From a virus, in IMG/VR virus record IMGVR_UViG_3300042332_000310, positions 1 through 64,000 of that record: a stretch of 64,000 nucleotides of DNA; one strand, 5' to 3'. The position numbers and the translations under genes were made by a program. Below are positions 28,561-38,099 of this stretch, piece by piece (position 1 is the first letter of the stretch; each line of letters begins with the position of its first letter). The notes beneath the pieces were generated by a model. That model was not told where the DNA came from. It saw only the letters and a list, made by a program, of their open reading frames with translations, and did no database searches.

Positions 28561-31047
28561 TTATGCGTTTAATAATTGGTTAATTTTGGTTTCTAATAGC
28601 TCTATTCTTGCATTAGCATCTGTTAGTTTTTGATTTAATTCTTTAACACCTTCTATAAGGACACCAGATAAGTCATTGTAACTTACAGTAAGTGTATCAG
28701 TTTCTTCATGATAAAGTACAGCTTCAGGACAAACTTCTTGAACTTCTTGTGCAATAACACCAATATGCTTTTTATTTTCTGTATCTATAATCCAGTTGTA
28801 GTATACACCTCTTAATTGTAATATCTTATCAAGAGCATTGTCAACAGTTACAACATTTTCTTTTAGTCTAGCATCTGATATAGGGTTAAATGAAACAGCG
28901 TAAGATATTGCATCACACCATGAATCATTTGTAATTCTATGTTTACCATTAGAACACACTCTTACCCAGTCATATGTTTCAGAGCCAGTTATTGCTGTAC
29001 AGTTATTACCACCAAAATAATATATCTCCCACTTACCTCTATCTTGCATATAAATACCTCCGTTTCCTGCTTCCCACATGAAAAATGAACGATATCCTGA
29101 AGCATCACGTGCACCATAACCAGAATAACCATTTATTCCAGTTCCATAAGTATGTACATTACCATATGAACCATATGTATCAGAAGATGTTAAACCTCTT
29201 CCACCGCTGCCAAAATAAGCATGATTTGTATTTAATGTTCCTATTGCAATATCTCCATTACCATCTCTTAACACAATATTATTACCTGCGTTTCCTGATG
29301 TAGCATTTATAGTTGCGGAGTTTGCTTGACCTGATATAGAAGCCGCTTGTCCTGATATATTAAAATATCCAGTACCAGATGTAAATCTAGCTGTCCACCC
29401 CACACCCTCTCTATGAAACCCAAACTCTCCTTCATTCATCATTAATGTCATACCATTAGCACCACCAAAGTGAATACCATGCCATCCGTTTCTTGTTCCT
29501 TCTATTCTCCATGACCCATAAGATGCATTATTAATATAAAGATGAGCGTTATTTGTAGGAGAATATAAACCATATGTACCATTAAGTTGTATCCAGTTTT
29601 CTGGGATTAAGTAGCCACTTGCATTTCTTGTAGGAATTGTATTTGCACTACCAGCAACAGAAACAGAATAACCACCTACGGTAGCAGAATTACCATTATA
29701 TTGTGAACCATTAGCACTAATAGAATACGTAGTTCCATTTAAATATATAATACCATTTTGATAATAGTTTAAATATATGCCTTTACCAACTCCACTATCC
29801 ATGTGCAAATTACCATCTGTGGCTTGAACAACTGCAATATTAGCAACGCCTGAACCTCCTCCATTCCCACCTAATTGTACTCTAGCTCCCCATGTAGGGT
29901 TTGCCTGTGTTAAAAAACTTACACCTGATGCTGCTGCAGCAGTGCCAACAGACAATGCTGATGTTCTATATGTTCTTAGATAATCATCACTACCATTAGT
30001 ACCCCAAACCCTATCTGCATTAGTGTTATTATTTTCATTACCACTTGTTGAATTAATATATCCAGCTTGTATATAACCATTTACGTCTGTTCTTACTATT
30101 TGATTAGCTGCGTTATTTCTTCCAGTATGAACAGCTAATCCTCCTGCTGTTGTTGCGTTAGATACTGATTGAGAACCTATATTACCAGAGTCAATTACTG
30201 TTCTCCATGCTTGCCAAGAATTAGCGTTTTTACCTCTTATTGCAATTTGTCCAGTTCTATAATCACCAAATATTTGATGTTGCCAAGATGAGCTATATGC
30301 TTGTGAATACAATGCCCCATCACTTTGACCCAATAATGACACAGAAGTATAACTTATACCATTACTTGCAATAGTGTCAGGTACTGTTGCTAAATTAGAA
30401 TTTGTATTAACAAACCCCACCCCATCAATATTATCTGCACTAGTTGCTGTTGCAGCATTACCAGATATACTTCCAGCAGAAGTTATATATCCAGCAGGAT
30501 TAGTAGCGTTATAAGGCGTAAATCCTAAAGCATTTGTTACTAATGTACTTGTAATACCAGTTAGGTATGTAGAGTTATCATAAGTTATTGTAGTACCACT
30601 AGCTTTAACAAAACCTGTTCCATTTAATGTAGTTCCTGCACTTACTGTATAACTTCTATCAGCAGATAAATCAAAAGTAGTGCCATTTATTGTTATTGTT
30701 CTAGCGTTTGTTACAGGAGTAAATCCTAGTGCTGTTGTTACATCACTTGAAGTAAGTGTAACATCTCCAGTTCTTGTATTAAACGAAGAAAGACCTGCAG
30801 CTATAGTAAATGTTCTATTAGCGCTTAAATCTAATGTTGTACCATTGATTGTTATTGTTCTAGATGTAGGTACATATGAGCTCAATGAAGATGACAATGC
30901 ATAAGAACTTAAAGCTGTAGTCACATATGATTGTGATGCTACTAACTGATTTGTATGCATAGTAATTCCAGCAGGAACTGTTATATGGTTTTCTGCATCG
31001 TATGCTACTATGTGAGCTAAGTGACCTAAATCTTTTGTTTTTCCCAT
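28561..31047 (-). CDS. Tail fibre with C-terminal S74 intramolecular chaperone
   Basis: 828 aa. The N-terminal QLVASQSYVTTALSSY segment is shared with the next fibre protein. Three to four repeats of TINGTT-[LF]-DLSANR... follow (residues 60-130), then GTGFVKASGTTITYDNSTYL and Gly/Asn-rich beta-helix or triple-stranded regions. The last 105 residues are a peptidase S74 domain: ISDARLKENV (catalytic Ser), YYNWIIDTENKKHIGVIAQE, and a C-terminal trimeric coiled coil. S74 domains help trimerise and then cleave themselves off. Probably a host-receptor fibre. Confidence 0.85.
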   Translation of the reverse strand: MGKTKDLGHLAHIVAYDAENHITVPAGITMHTNQLVASQSYVTTALSSYALSSSLSSYVPTSRTITINGTTLDLSANRTFTIAAGLSSFNTRTGDVTLTSSDVTTALGFTPVTNARTITINGTTFDLSADRSYTVSAGTTLNGTGFVKASGTTITYDNSTYLTGITSTLVTNALGFTPYNATNPAGYITSAGSISGNAATATSADNIDGVGFVNTNSNLATVPDTIASNGISYTSVSLLGQSDGALYSQAYSSSWQHQIFGDYRTGQIAIRGKNANSWQAWRTVIDSGNIGSQSVSNATTAGGLAVHTGRNNAANQIVRTDVNGYIQAGYINSTSGNENNNTNADRVWGTNGSDDYLRTYRTSALSVGTAAAASGVSFLTQANPTWGARVQLGGNGGGSGVANIAVVQATDGNLHMDSGVGKGIYLNYYQNGIIYLNGTTYSISANGSQYNGNSATVGGYSVSVAGSANTIPTRNASGYLIPENWIQLNGTYGLYSPTNNAHLYINNASYGSWRIEGTRNGWHGIHFGGANGMTLMMNEGEFGFHREGVGWTARFTSGTGYFNISGQAASISGQANSATINATSGNAGNNIVLRDGNGDIAIGTLNTNHAYFGSGGRGLTSSDTYGSYGNVHTYGTGINGYSGYGARDASGYRSFFMWEAGNGGIYMQDRGKWEIYYFGGNNCTAITGSETYDWVRVCSNGKHRITNDSWCDAISYAVSFNPISDARLKENVVTVDNALDKILQLRGVYYNWIIDTENKKHIGVIAQEVQEVCPEAVLYHEETDTLTVSYNDLSGVLIEGVKELNQKLTDANARIELLETKINQLLNA

Positions 31048-31057
31048 TATATAATTA

Positions 31058-32848
31058 TTATAAAGTATGATATGTTATACTAAATCCATAAATAACACCT
31101 GAGCTTGCCACTGGTGGATTATGACTGTATCCGCCGCCAGTTGAATCTCCTTGAATGACATAAATAAAATCTGCTCCAGGGTCTATAACTAATATCCAAT
31201 GGTTATAACCTGAATTAAAAGAAATACCAGAACCTACTGCTCCCATACTTCCAGCACTTCTTACACCAGTACATGCAAATGGTAATCCAGTTATTCTAAC
31301 CATTCCTGTTCCAGAACCTCCTGACCATTGAAGATGCCCTGATATAGTTACTTGATTTCCAACTCTAACATATCTGCCGTCATTAATACCACTCATTGTA
31401 AAAGATGTACTTCCAGCAATTAACTGTGGAGTCCAACTACCTTCTTGATAGTAGTTTAAATTACTAGCTCCTGAAGCAAAACGAATTCCAGTAGAATTAA
31501 TTAGTTGTAATAAACCACCGCTTGTGATTCTCATTCGTTCTACTGGTGTTGTGCTACCAGGTTGTGTAAAGAATCTAAAGCCACCACCAGTTGTAAAAGT
31601 TCCACCTCCAGCTATTTTAAAATCAACATTATCTGTTGCTTCACCAGGGCCAAAATTATAAGTTGTACCCAGATAGTTCATATATGCATAAAACTGTGTA
31701 TTAGTTCCTGCATAAGTTGTAATTTCTCCAGCTACTTGCAGCTTGCTTGTTGCATTATTAAATCCGATTCCAACGTTACCTAATCGTGTAATTTTCATTC
31801 TTTCCGTTAATGCACCAGCTGTTGATTGTGTGTGAAAACTAATGGATGTATCATTATTAGTACCACCATCTGCATCAAAAGAAATTGCTGATATAGCTGA
31901 ACCATTATTTGATGTGCCTACAATACGAACACCATATCCACTTGTTTGAATACCTGTAACAGTATCTGATAATGTTAAAATATTAACATTAGTACCACTT
32001 GTTCTTGCTGATGTATTAATATGAAGTAATGTACCTGGACTAATTGTTCCGAATCCAACATTACCACCCTCTAATATGGTTAAATTCTCTCTGTTATTAT
32101 TATCTACAAATGAAAGTCGTTGAGATGTACCAAATACTTTTAAAAATATTGGTGAGACTATACCTCCTGTAGGCGCACCTATTTGAAGTCCTCTTTGACC
32201 ACCCCCAGATGCATTATTTATAAATGATGCAATTGGATATGAACTTAATACAGAACCTGCTACTGAATCTGTAGTAGCTAAGCGTGTATCAAATATAGTT
32301 ATAGGCGAACTAGTTCCTATCCCAACATTACCACCACTTGTAATTAACATACTTGTAGTTCCACTTCCGTTTGTTCTAAATGCTATATCTCTACCAGTTG
32401 CTGAAGTTATATATAACCCATCTGTCGTACCTGTTCCACCAGCTATTCTATTAAAGCCATTTGACACACCACCAAAACCAATAGTGTAATAGTTAGTTCC
32501 AAAAGTACCATCAAGATTAAATTGAATATTACTTCCCATAGCAGCTAACGTACTTGAAAAACTAGCACTTGTCCCATTCAATGCTCCAGTCAATGTTCCA
32601 CCACTTAAATTTAGTTTTGTGCCTATGCTTGTAGCAACCGTAGTAGCAAAGTTTGCATCATTTCCTAAAGCTGTTGCTAGTTCATTTAATGTATCTAAAG
32701 TAGAAGGAGCAGAAGCAACAAGATTACTTACAGCTGTAGTTACATAGTTCTGAGTAGCTACCAGCTGTCCAGTAGATAATACCACATTACCACTACCATC
32801 TACTGAGATGTAGTTAATTAAGTCCGCTATGTTTGTATTCTTACTCAT
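31058..32848 (-). CDS. Tail fibre protein, 596 aa
   Basis: N-terminal GQLVATQNYVTTAVSNL, LNLSGGTLTGALNGTSASFS and many RMRIT-type repeats (LGNVGIG, GGNVGIG) typical of phage trimeric fibres. No S74 domain; the C-terminal 130 residues (QLIAGSTSFTMSGINDGRYV) form a compact beta domain that could bind the receptor. It shares modules with both neighbours. Confidence 0.75.
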   Translation of the reverse strand: MSKNTNIADLINYISVDGSGNVVLSTGQLVATQNYVTTAVSNLVASAPSTLDTLNELATALGNDANFATTVATSIGTKLNLSGGTLTGALNGTSASFSSTLAAMGSNIQFNLDGTFGTNYYTIGFGGVSNGFNRIAGGTGTTDGLYITSATGRDIAFRTNGSGTTSMLITSGGNVGIGTSSPITIFDTRLATTDSVAGSVLSSYPIASFINNASGGGQRGLQIGAPTGGIVSPIFLKVFGTSQRLSFVDNNNRENLTILEGGNVGFGTISPGTLLHINTSARTSGTNVNILTLSDTVTGIQTSGYGVRIVGTSNNGSAISAISFDADGGTNNDTSISFHTQSTAGALTERMKITRLGNVGIGFNNATSKLQVAGEITTYAGTNTQFYAYMNYLGTTYNFGPGEATDNVDFKIAGGGTFTTGGGFRFFTQPGSTTPVERMRITSGGLLQLINSTGIRFASGASNLNYYQEGSWTPQLIAGSTSFTMSGINDGRYVRVGNQVTISGHLQWSGGSGTGMVRITGLPFACTGVRSAGSMGAVGSGISFNSGYNHWILVIDPGADFIYVIQGDSTGGGYSHNPPVASSGVIYGFSITYHTL

Positions 32849-32889
32849 AATTTATTTATTCTCTAATTCGTTTACTTTTTGTGTTAGTT

Positions 32890-35800
32890 TTATCCAGCTG
32901 CTTGAGAACCTTGAATTCTTACTTGAACATGATAAGCTGCTGCACCACCAGTTATATAAACCTGAATTTCTCCTCCATTGTTTCTAAATTGTGCTGCTGC
33001 ATTTTGGTCGTTATTAAATAATGTGTAAACAACTCCAAGAGTATTAGTAGCAGAAACATACGCCCATCGCATATAAGCTGCTCCACTTCTATTGTAATCA
33101 CCAGAACTTGTCCAAGTAAATTCAGTTATAGCAGCCCAGTTATTATTAGGTGCATAAAAAACTGTTGTCCAAGTATTTACTGGAACTGAAAAAGTAGAAA
33201 AGAAATGACCCCCTGAAGTTGTAGAATTTGCAGTTCTACCTACTTCAAGTTTACCTTGTGGTGCAGTATTTTGAATCCCTACTCTACCAGCACTTGTGAT
33301 TCTCATTTGTTCATTTCCACCAGGTATAAATAAAACAGGAGTTGAACTAGTTGTTTGAATATATAATCCTGAAAATTCAGCATATATATAAGTATGTATA
33401 CTTGAAGTACTTCCAAGTATTATGCTTCCCCCTCCACTACCTCTAATATCTAATCCTGTATAACCACCACCAGCAGTTGCTGGAGTATAAGTTCCAATTC
33501 CTACATTTCCGCCTCTAGGTTGTAAAGTTAAATTTCTGCTAGTCCAACTTGTAGCGTCTTGCATTACTTGTATATACCCATAATTACCAGCATTACATGC
33601 GCCTATTGCTATTTTACTTTGACCAGATGCAGATAATACAGAAAAAGCCATATTTGCTTCTTCAATATTAGTACCATTTGTATTTGTATCTTTTAATATT
33701 TGTAATGGTGTTTGTGGTGCAGTTGTTAAAATTCCAATGTTACCACTATTGGTAAATGTAAATAAGTCAACACTATCTGCTGCATTTGTAATTCTTAAAC
33801 TATTAGAATTTGTACCAATTTTTATATAACTATTTGGCGCACCACTTGAATATCTACCTATTTCTAATTTACCATTATTATCATCTTTAGTAGAAATACC
33901 ACCAAATACAGAAAGCGTACCATAAGTGCCACTTGGCGCACCTGCTATACCTACACTACTTACAAATGTAGCAGCACCAGTTGCACCGCTAATTATTAAA
34001 TCACCTCCTCTAGCTGAGTTATTAGCTATTATATAAAGGTTACTATCTTGACCTGCACCAAAATACGAACTAACTGAACCTCCTGCATTTACTTGTTGTC
34101 TTACTCTTAAATAAGAACGATTTCCACTTGTAAAATCACTATTATAAATTTGTGCAATAGTATTAAAAGTTCCAGCTGAATTAGTTAATAAGTCTAAAGG
34201 AAATGAAGGTGAAACTCCAATACCAACACTACCACTAAGCGTAGCACTTGTACCACTTAAAGCACCAGTAAGCGTACCACCAGATAAAGGCAGGTAAGTA
34301 CTTGATGCGGAACTTGTTGTTAAGTATGTGCTGTTATCGTAAGTAACAGTTGTTCCTGATACTTTTACAAATCCAGTACCATTTAATTGAGCCTGACCTG
34401 AGAATGCGCCTACTTGATAACTATATGCATGCACCTCCAATGTATCGTTTAAGTTACATGGGAAGTTTAATACAATAGTAGTTCCATTGCCTGCCGCATA
34501 CTCTGTAGATAAAAGCTTAGAGCCATTATAAAACACATCTACTAAACCTGAGTTATAAGTTACATTAAATGTAGTCTGTCCTGCAGTTGCAGTAAACTCA
34601 GTAACAACTCTTAAAGCATTATTAGCTAAGAAAGCTGTTTGGTATCTATATACCTCTATAACGTCATTTACAGACGCACCATTGGTCAATACTATCGTAG
34701 TGCCATTAGTTGCTGTAAAGTCTGTTGAGTTGTCTAATTTAACCCCATTTCGGTATACATCTGTAAGCCCTGGCGTATACCCACCAGATATTGTGAATGT
34801 AGTCTGATTTGCAGTTGCTACATATCTTAAAATACTTCTTGCAGACGCATCTGTTGTAATAGTCCATGCCCTGTTTGCAGATAAGTCGTAAGTGGTTCCA
34901 TTAATTGTAAGTGTTCTAGAACTTGGAACATACGCAGTTAAATCACTTGTTAATGCTATAGTACCTGTGGCATTAGGAAAAGTAAATGAATTATTACTTG
35001 TTGCAAAGTATAAATTATTCGTATAATTTGTAGATACAGGTCTTGTTACTATTGATATACCTTGACTATTACCACCAATGCCTGAATATAAATTACTTGT
35101 AATATTTGGCATTACACCATTCAAAAATCCAATACCAGCATTTACAGTAATAGCGGCATCAAATGATTTTGCTCCTGTTATTACCTGCGCTCCTGCCAAT
35201 TTAACTACCAAAGAATCATCTGATGGCGTAAATCCTAATATTGTAGATATGCTCTTAGGCTTATATAAGCTAGTAGAAGATTCATAAACAATAACTTGAT
35301 TGTTTTGAACAGAGCCTTCTTGGTAATTATGAAGCTCATTCATCTCAAATCCATTCTGCACCTTCACGAAGATTTCTCCGTTATTAGAGTTAACTCTAGT
35401 TACGATACCTATGAATACTAGGTGAGCAGGAGCATAAGGCTTATTTGCTAATCCGTAAATTAAAGCACCATCTACTCCTAGCCATACTGGGTCTCCAGCT
35501 GTAGCTCCATTTGTATTTAATCCAGAAAGTAAACCTTCTGTAACTACATTTCCTTTACCATTAGTAGATAAACTAACCTCAAGCAATCCCATTGTCTTAG
35601 AAGAAGTTCCTTCTGAAACATTAGATGCTTTTGATACAATCATATTAGTACCATCCGCAGATGATACATAAACAGCTTGTCCTTTGCTTATTGCCTGACT
35701 AGCTTTTACTTCATGTTTTAAAGTAGAAGTAAATCCAGCAGGTAAAGAACCTATTCCTAAGTCAGCATATAATTCAGCAGCAGTTCTATATGACACTACA

Positions 35801-35910
35801 TTACTTGAGTCTAATACGAGAAACTTGTCTGTATTAGAACCTGCATCAGCCACCGTATTAAGGGCAGCTGAACCAGTTACATTTATTCCACTTAAGAATC
35901 TTTTAGACAT
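32890..35910 (-). CDS. Tail fibre protein, 1006 aa
   Basis: N-terminal region with LVLDSSNVVSYRTAAELYAD, a ~120-residue capsid-decoration-like segment (KAVYVSSADGTN), TINGTTYDLSANR, then two tandem ~66-residue repeats (QTTFTISGGYTPGLTDVYRN and QTTFNVTYNSGLVDVFYN) of a beta domain widespread in marine phage fibres. VGIG-type repeats follow, and the C-terminal 120 residues are a distinct beta domain. Part of the fibre set. Confidence 0.75.
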   Translation of the reverse strand: MSKRFLSGINVTGSAALNTVADAGSNTDKFLVLDSSNVVSYRTAAELYADLGIGSLPAGFTSTLKHEVKASQAISKGQAVYVSSADGTNMIVSKASNVSEGTSSKTMGLLEVSLSTNGKGNVVTEGLLSGLNTNGATAGDPVWLGVDGALIYGLANKPYAPAHLVFIGIVTRVNSNNGEIFVKVQNGFEMNELHNYQEGSVQNNQVIVYESSTSLYKPKSISTILGFTPSDDSLVVKLAGAQVITGAKSFDAAITVNAGIGFLNGVMPNITSNLYSGIGGNSQGISIVTRPVSTNYTNNLYFATSNNSFTFPNATGTIALTSDLTAYVPSSRTLTINGTTYDLSANRAWTITTDASARSILRYVATANQTTFTISGGYTPGLTDVYRNGVKLDNSTDFTATNGTTIVLTNGASVNDVIEVYRYQTAFLANNALRVVTEFTATAGQTTFNVTYNSGLVDVFYNGSKLLSTEYAAGNGTTIVLNFPCNLNDTLEVHAYSYQVGAFSGQAQLNGTGFVKVSGTTVTYDNSTYLTTSSASSTYLPLSGGTLTGALSGTSATLSGSVGIGVSPSFPLDLLTNSAGTFNTIAQIYNSDFTSGNRSYLRVRQQVNAGGSVSSYFGAGQDSNLYIIANNSARGGDLIISGATGAATFVSSVGIAGAPSGTYGTLSVFGGISTKDDNNGKLEIGRYSSGAPNSYIKIGTNSNSLRITNAADSVDLFTFTNSGNIGILTTAPQTPLQILKDTNTNGTNIEEANMAFSVLSASGQSKIAIGACNAGNYGYIQVMQDATSWTSRNLTLQPRGGNVGIGTYTPATAGGGYTGLDIRGSGGGSIILGSTSSIHTYIYAEFSGLYIQTTSSTPVLFIPGGNEQMRITSAGRVGIQNTAPQGKLEVGRTANSTTSGGHFFSTFSVPVNTWTTVFYAPNNNWAAITEFTWTSSGDYNRSGAAYMRWAYVSATNTLGVVYTLFNNDQNAAAQFRNNGGEIQVYITGGAAAYHVQVRIQGSQAAG

Positions 35911-35913
35911 CTA

Positions 35914-36888
35914 TTATTTTTTAATTACTACACGATATGCGTTTGATGAAGGAGCTATTGCAAAAGAAACTGTAACTACTGTTGTACTAGTAGCCACTAC
36001 ATCTGCCATAACTTCTTCATATGTTGCATTATCGTAAATCGCTACAATTACATCTCTTGTACCCAAGTTATGAGTCAAAGCAAAAGTTGTTGCAGAAGCG
36101 TTACCAACATTAGCAGCATAACCACCAACAGCTGCATCCAAGTAAGTTTTTAACTTAAGAGGAGTTACTATTCTTTGGTCATCTGTTCCTGTGTTTACTT
36201 CAGTTTGAGTAGCAATTTCTGCTAAACCTAAAGTAGTTTCTGTAGCTTGGTCTCTATTTACTTCTAATTGAATCCAATCAGCAGCACTTGAAGTAGATGC
36301 GCTATTAATTTTTGCAATGATAACATCACCTACATTAAACGCTACACCACCTGTAGTACCTGCTACAGATACATACCAGTAGTCACCAGCTTTAGTTCCT
36401 GCTGTTGGAGCAGAACCAACTGGGAAAGAACCACTAGAAGCATCCCATGCGCCTTCTAAGTTTCCTAGACCTGCTACATTTGCGTCTACATAAGCCTTTA
36501 CAGCTGCTGCTGTAGGAACTGCTGTAGAACCATTATTTGTAGTTAAGTCTGTAGATACGTTAGCAAGTTTTGCAGTAGTGATACCAGCATCTTTTACTCT
36601 AATTGTATCTGTCGCAATCTCTACTGTAGAATTATCTACATTCACATCTAAGGTAATAATACCATTAGAAGTACCTGCAGTTAATCCAGCACCACCGATT
36701 ACGTCACGAATGTCTCCTGACATGTCAATCCATGCTGTGCCATCCCAGAAGTAAATTCTGTTATCTCCAGTATTGTAATAAACCTGACCAGCTACAGGTG
36801 AGCTAGGTGCAGATGATAAATTCTGAATCGCTGCGTTCAGAATCTGGTTTTTCGCTAGGTCTAAATTGACCAAAAACTTTTTTGCCAT
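35914..36888 (-). CDS. Fibre-attachment or short fibre protein, 324 aa
   Basis: Begins KKFLVNLDLAKNQILNAAIQ and GQVYYNTGDNRIYFWDGTAW, a segment found at the base of many phage fibres. The end (THNLGTRDVIVAIYD) is the common HNL-type module that also ends the preceding protein. Probably links fibres to the tail or serves as a short fibre. Confidence 0.7.
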   Translation of the reverse strand: MAKKFLVNLDLAKNQILNAAIQNLSSAPSSPVAGQVYYNTGDNRIYFWDGTAWIDMSGDIRDVIGGAGLTAGTSNGIITLDVNVDNSTVEIATDTIRVKDAGITTAKLANVSTDLTTNNGSTAVPTAAAVKAYVDANVAGLGNLEGAWDASSGSFPVGSAPTAGTKAGDYWYVSVAGTTGGVAFNVGDVIIAKINSASTSSAADWIQLEVNRDQATETTLGLAEIATQTEVNTGTDDQRIVTPLKLKTYLDAAVGGYAANVGNASATTFALTHNLGTRDVIVAIYDNATYEEVMADVVATSTTVVTVSFAIAPSSNAYRVVIKK

Positions 36889-36893
36889 TTTTT

Positions 36894-37508
36894 TTAATTT
36901 AAGTATGCTTTTCCACTAAACGCAGCAGTAAAGCTAATTGTGATTTGATTTAAAGAATTATATTTTACATCTCCAGTAACTTCGTCATTTGCTGTATCAA
37001 CGACATTTACTGAAGGGTATTTATTCATATTATGATTTACAGTCCATGTAGTAGAAGCAGTCTGTTGGTCGTGAACATAGTTTTCTCTTACTTGCGTTTT
37101 TATATACGCAAAGTTTAAGTCTATCTCAACAGTAGTTCCTTCAAAATTATTTGAGCCAGTTAATCCAAGTCCAAGGTCTAATATTGTAGATTTTAAAACA
37201 TAAGGTGTAGCCTGACTTAAACTATTATTAAATACAATGTCGCTGTAAATAGGAGTCAACTTACCATAGTCATAAAGATTAACCTTTACAGATAAGCGTT
37301 CAACAACTTGGTCTAATTTCAATGTTCCAACATAGAAGTTATCAGCATATTCTACAGCCTTCTTATATATATAAATGATATCTCTCTCATAATCAAGCGT
37401 TTCGCTCTCTTCGGAGAACATATCGTTGTATGCTACAGCTCCTAGCCTATAAAGCGTCTTATCCGCTTTTAAGAGAATATCTGATATTTCGGTTATATTA
37501 TAACCCAT
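36894..37508 (-). CDS. Structural protein with C-terminal HNM module
   Basis: 204 aa. The C-terminal 60 residues (TTWTVNHNMNKYPSVNVVD and ITISFTAAFSGKAYLN) are a module widespread at the ends of phage fibre proteins. The N-terminal part is unassigned. It overlaps its upstream neighbour by one base. Confidence 0.65.
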   Translation of the reverse strand: MGYNITEISDILLKADKTLYRLGAVAYNDMFSEESETLDYERDIIYIYKKAVEYADNFYVGTLKLDQVVERLSVKVNLYDYGKLTPIYSDIVFNNSLSQATPYVLKSTILDLGLGLTGSNNFEGTTVEIDLNFAYIKTQVRENYVHDQQTASTTWTVNHNMNKYPSVNVVDTANDEVTGDVKYNSLNQITISFTAAFSGKAYLN

Positions 37509-38065
37509 TAGTACCCTATTTTAAGTGCGTCAGAAACAAATTTACCTCTATCTAAACATGACTGAGATGCACCAATGTCTCCATCAATACCAGCCTTCTT
37601 AGCAGACTCCTGCTCAATAAATAATCTCATAACATCTTTTACAAATCTGTATTCTTTTTCTAAGCTTGGGTTTAAAGCCATCTTATTAGAGTTAGAGTAA
37701 AACGCACTCATGATATAACACACTAGAACAGCCAATTCTGTCTTAGTATAAATACTGCCAGATTGAGGGCTAGATGATGTTAATGTAAGTATAATTGTAA
37801 AAGCGTAGTCTTTTTCTATAAAAGCCGTATTAGTGACACTATCTGTACCACTTAATAAAATTGTATTACCAGCGTTAAAAGGCCATACATATTCGTTATA
37901 TGTAATATTCCCAACCTTTAAATAAGTTCCGTCTGATTTTCTAATAGTCAACTTTCTAGCTGTAAAAGTACCAGTAGCCTCTACGTTGTATGTAGACGTA
38001 TCAACTATAGTTAGCTGACTACAGTCTGCACCTTGTGAAACCGTAATTGAGGTAATAAAAGGCAT
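37508..38065 (-). CDS. Unknown virion-type protein, 185 aa
   Basis: ATG 38065 is chosen because the longer frame (start 38083) would begin inside the -7 element at 38081-38088. The first half is beta-rich, the second half helical with a CYIMSAFYSNSNKMA stretch. Position suggests a tail or baseplate protein. Confidence 0.55.
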   Translation of the reverse strand: MPFITSITVSQGADCSQLTIVDTSTYNVEATGTFTARKLTIRKSDGTYLKVGNITYNEYVWPFNAGNTILLSGTDSVTNTAFIEKDYAFTIILTLTSSSPQSGSIYTKTELAVLVCYIMSAFYSNSNKMALNPSLEKEYRFVKDVMRLFIEQESAKKAGIDGDIGASQSCLDRGKFVSDALKIGY

Positions 38066-38080
38066 ATTGAAATGTTTATG

Positions 38081-38088
38081 CAAATATA
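38081..38088 (-). promoter_or_regulatory. -7 promoter element TATATTTG upstream of the fibre operon
   Basis: Exact TATATTTG plus C, 15 nt before the ATG at 38065. It sets the start of the downstream gene and probably drives the tail-fibre transcript. Confidence 0.5.
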
Positions 38089-38099
38089 CCTAAAAACTA

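Noticed and set aside
29085-29303. Rightward 72-aa His/Asn-rich frame within the S74 fibre
   Set aside because: Antisense shadow of Gly/Asn-rich fibre sequence.
37508-38083. Longer start at 38083
   Set aside because: It would start inside the -7 promoter element; ATG 38065 is used.
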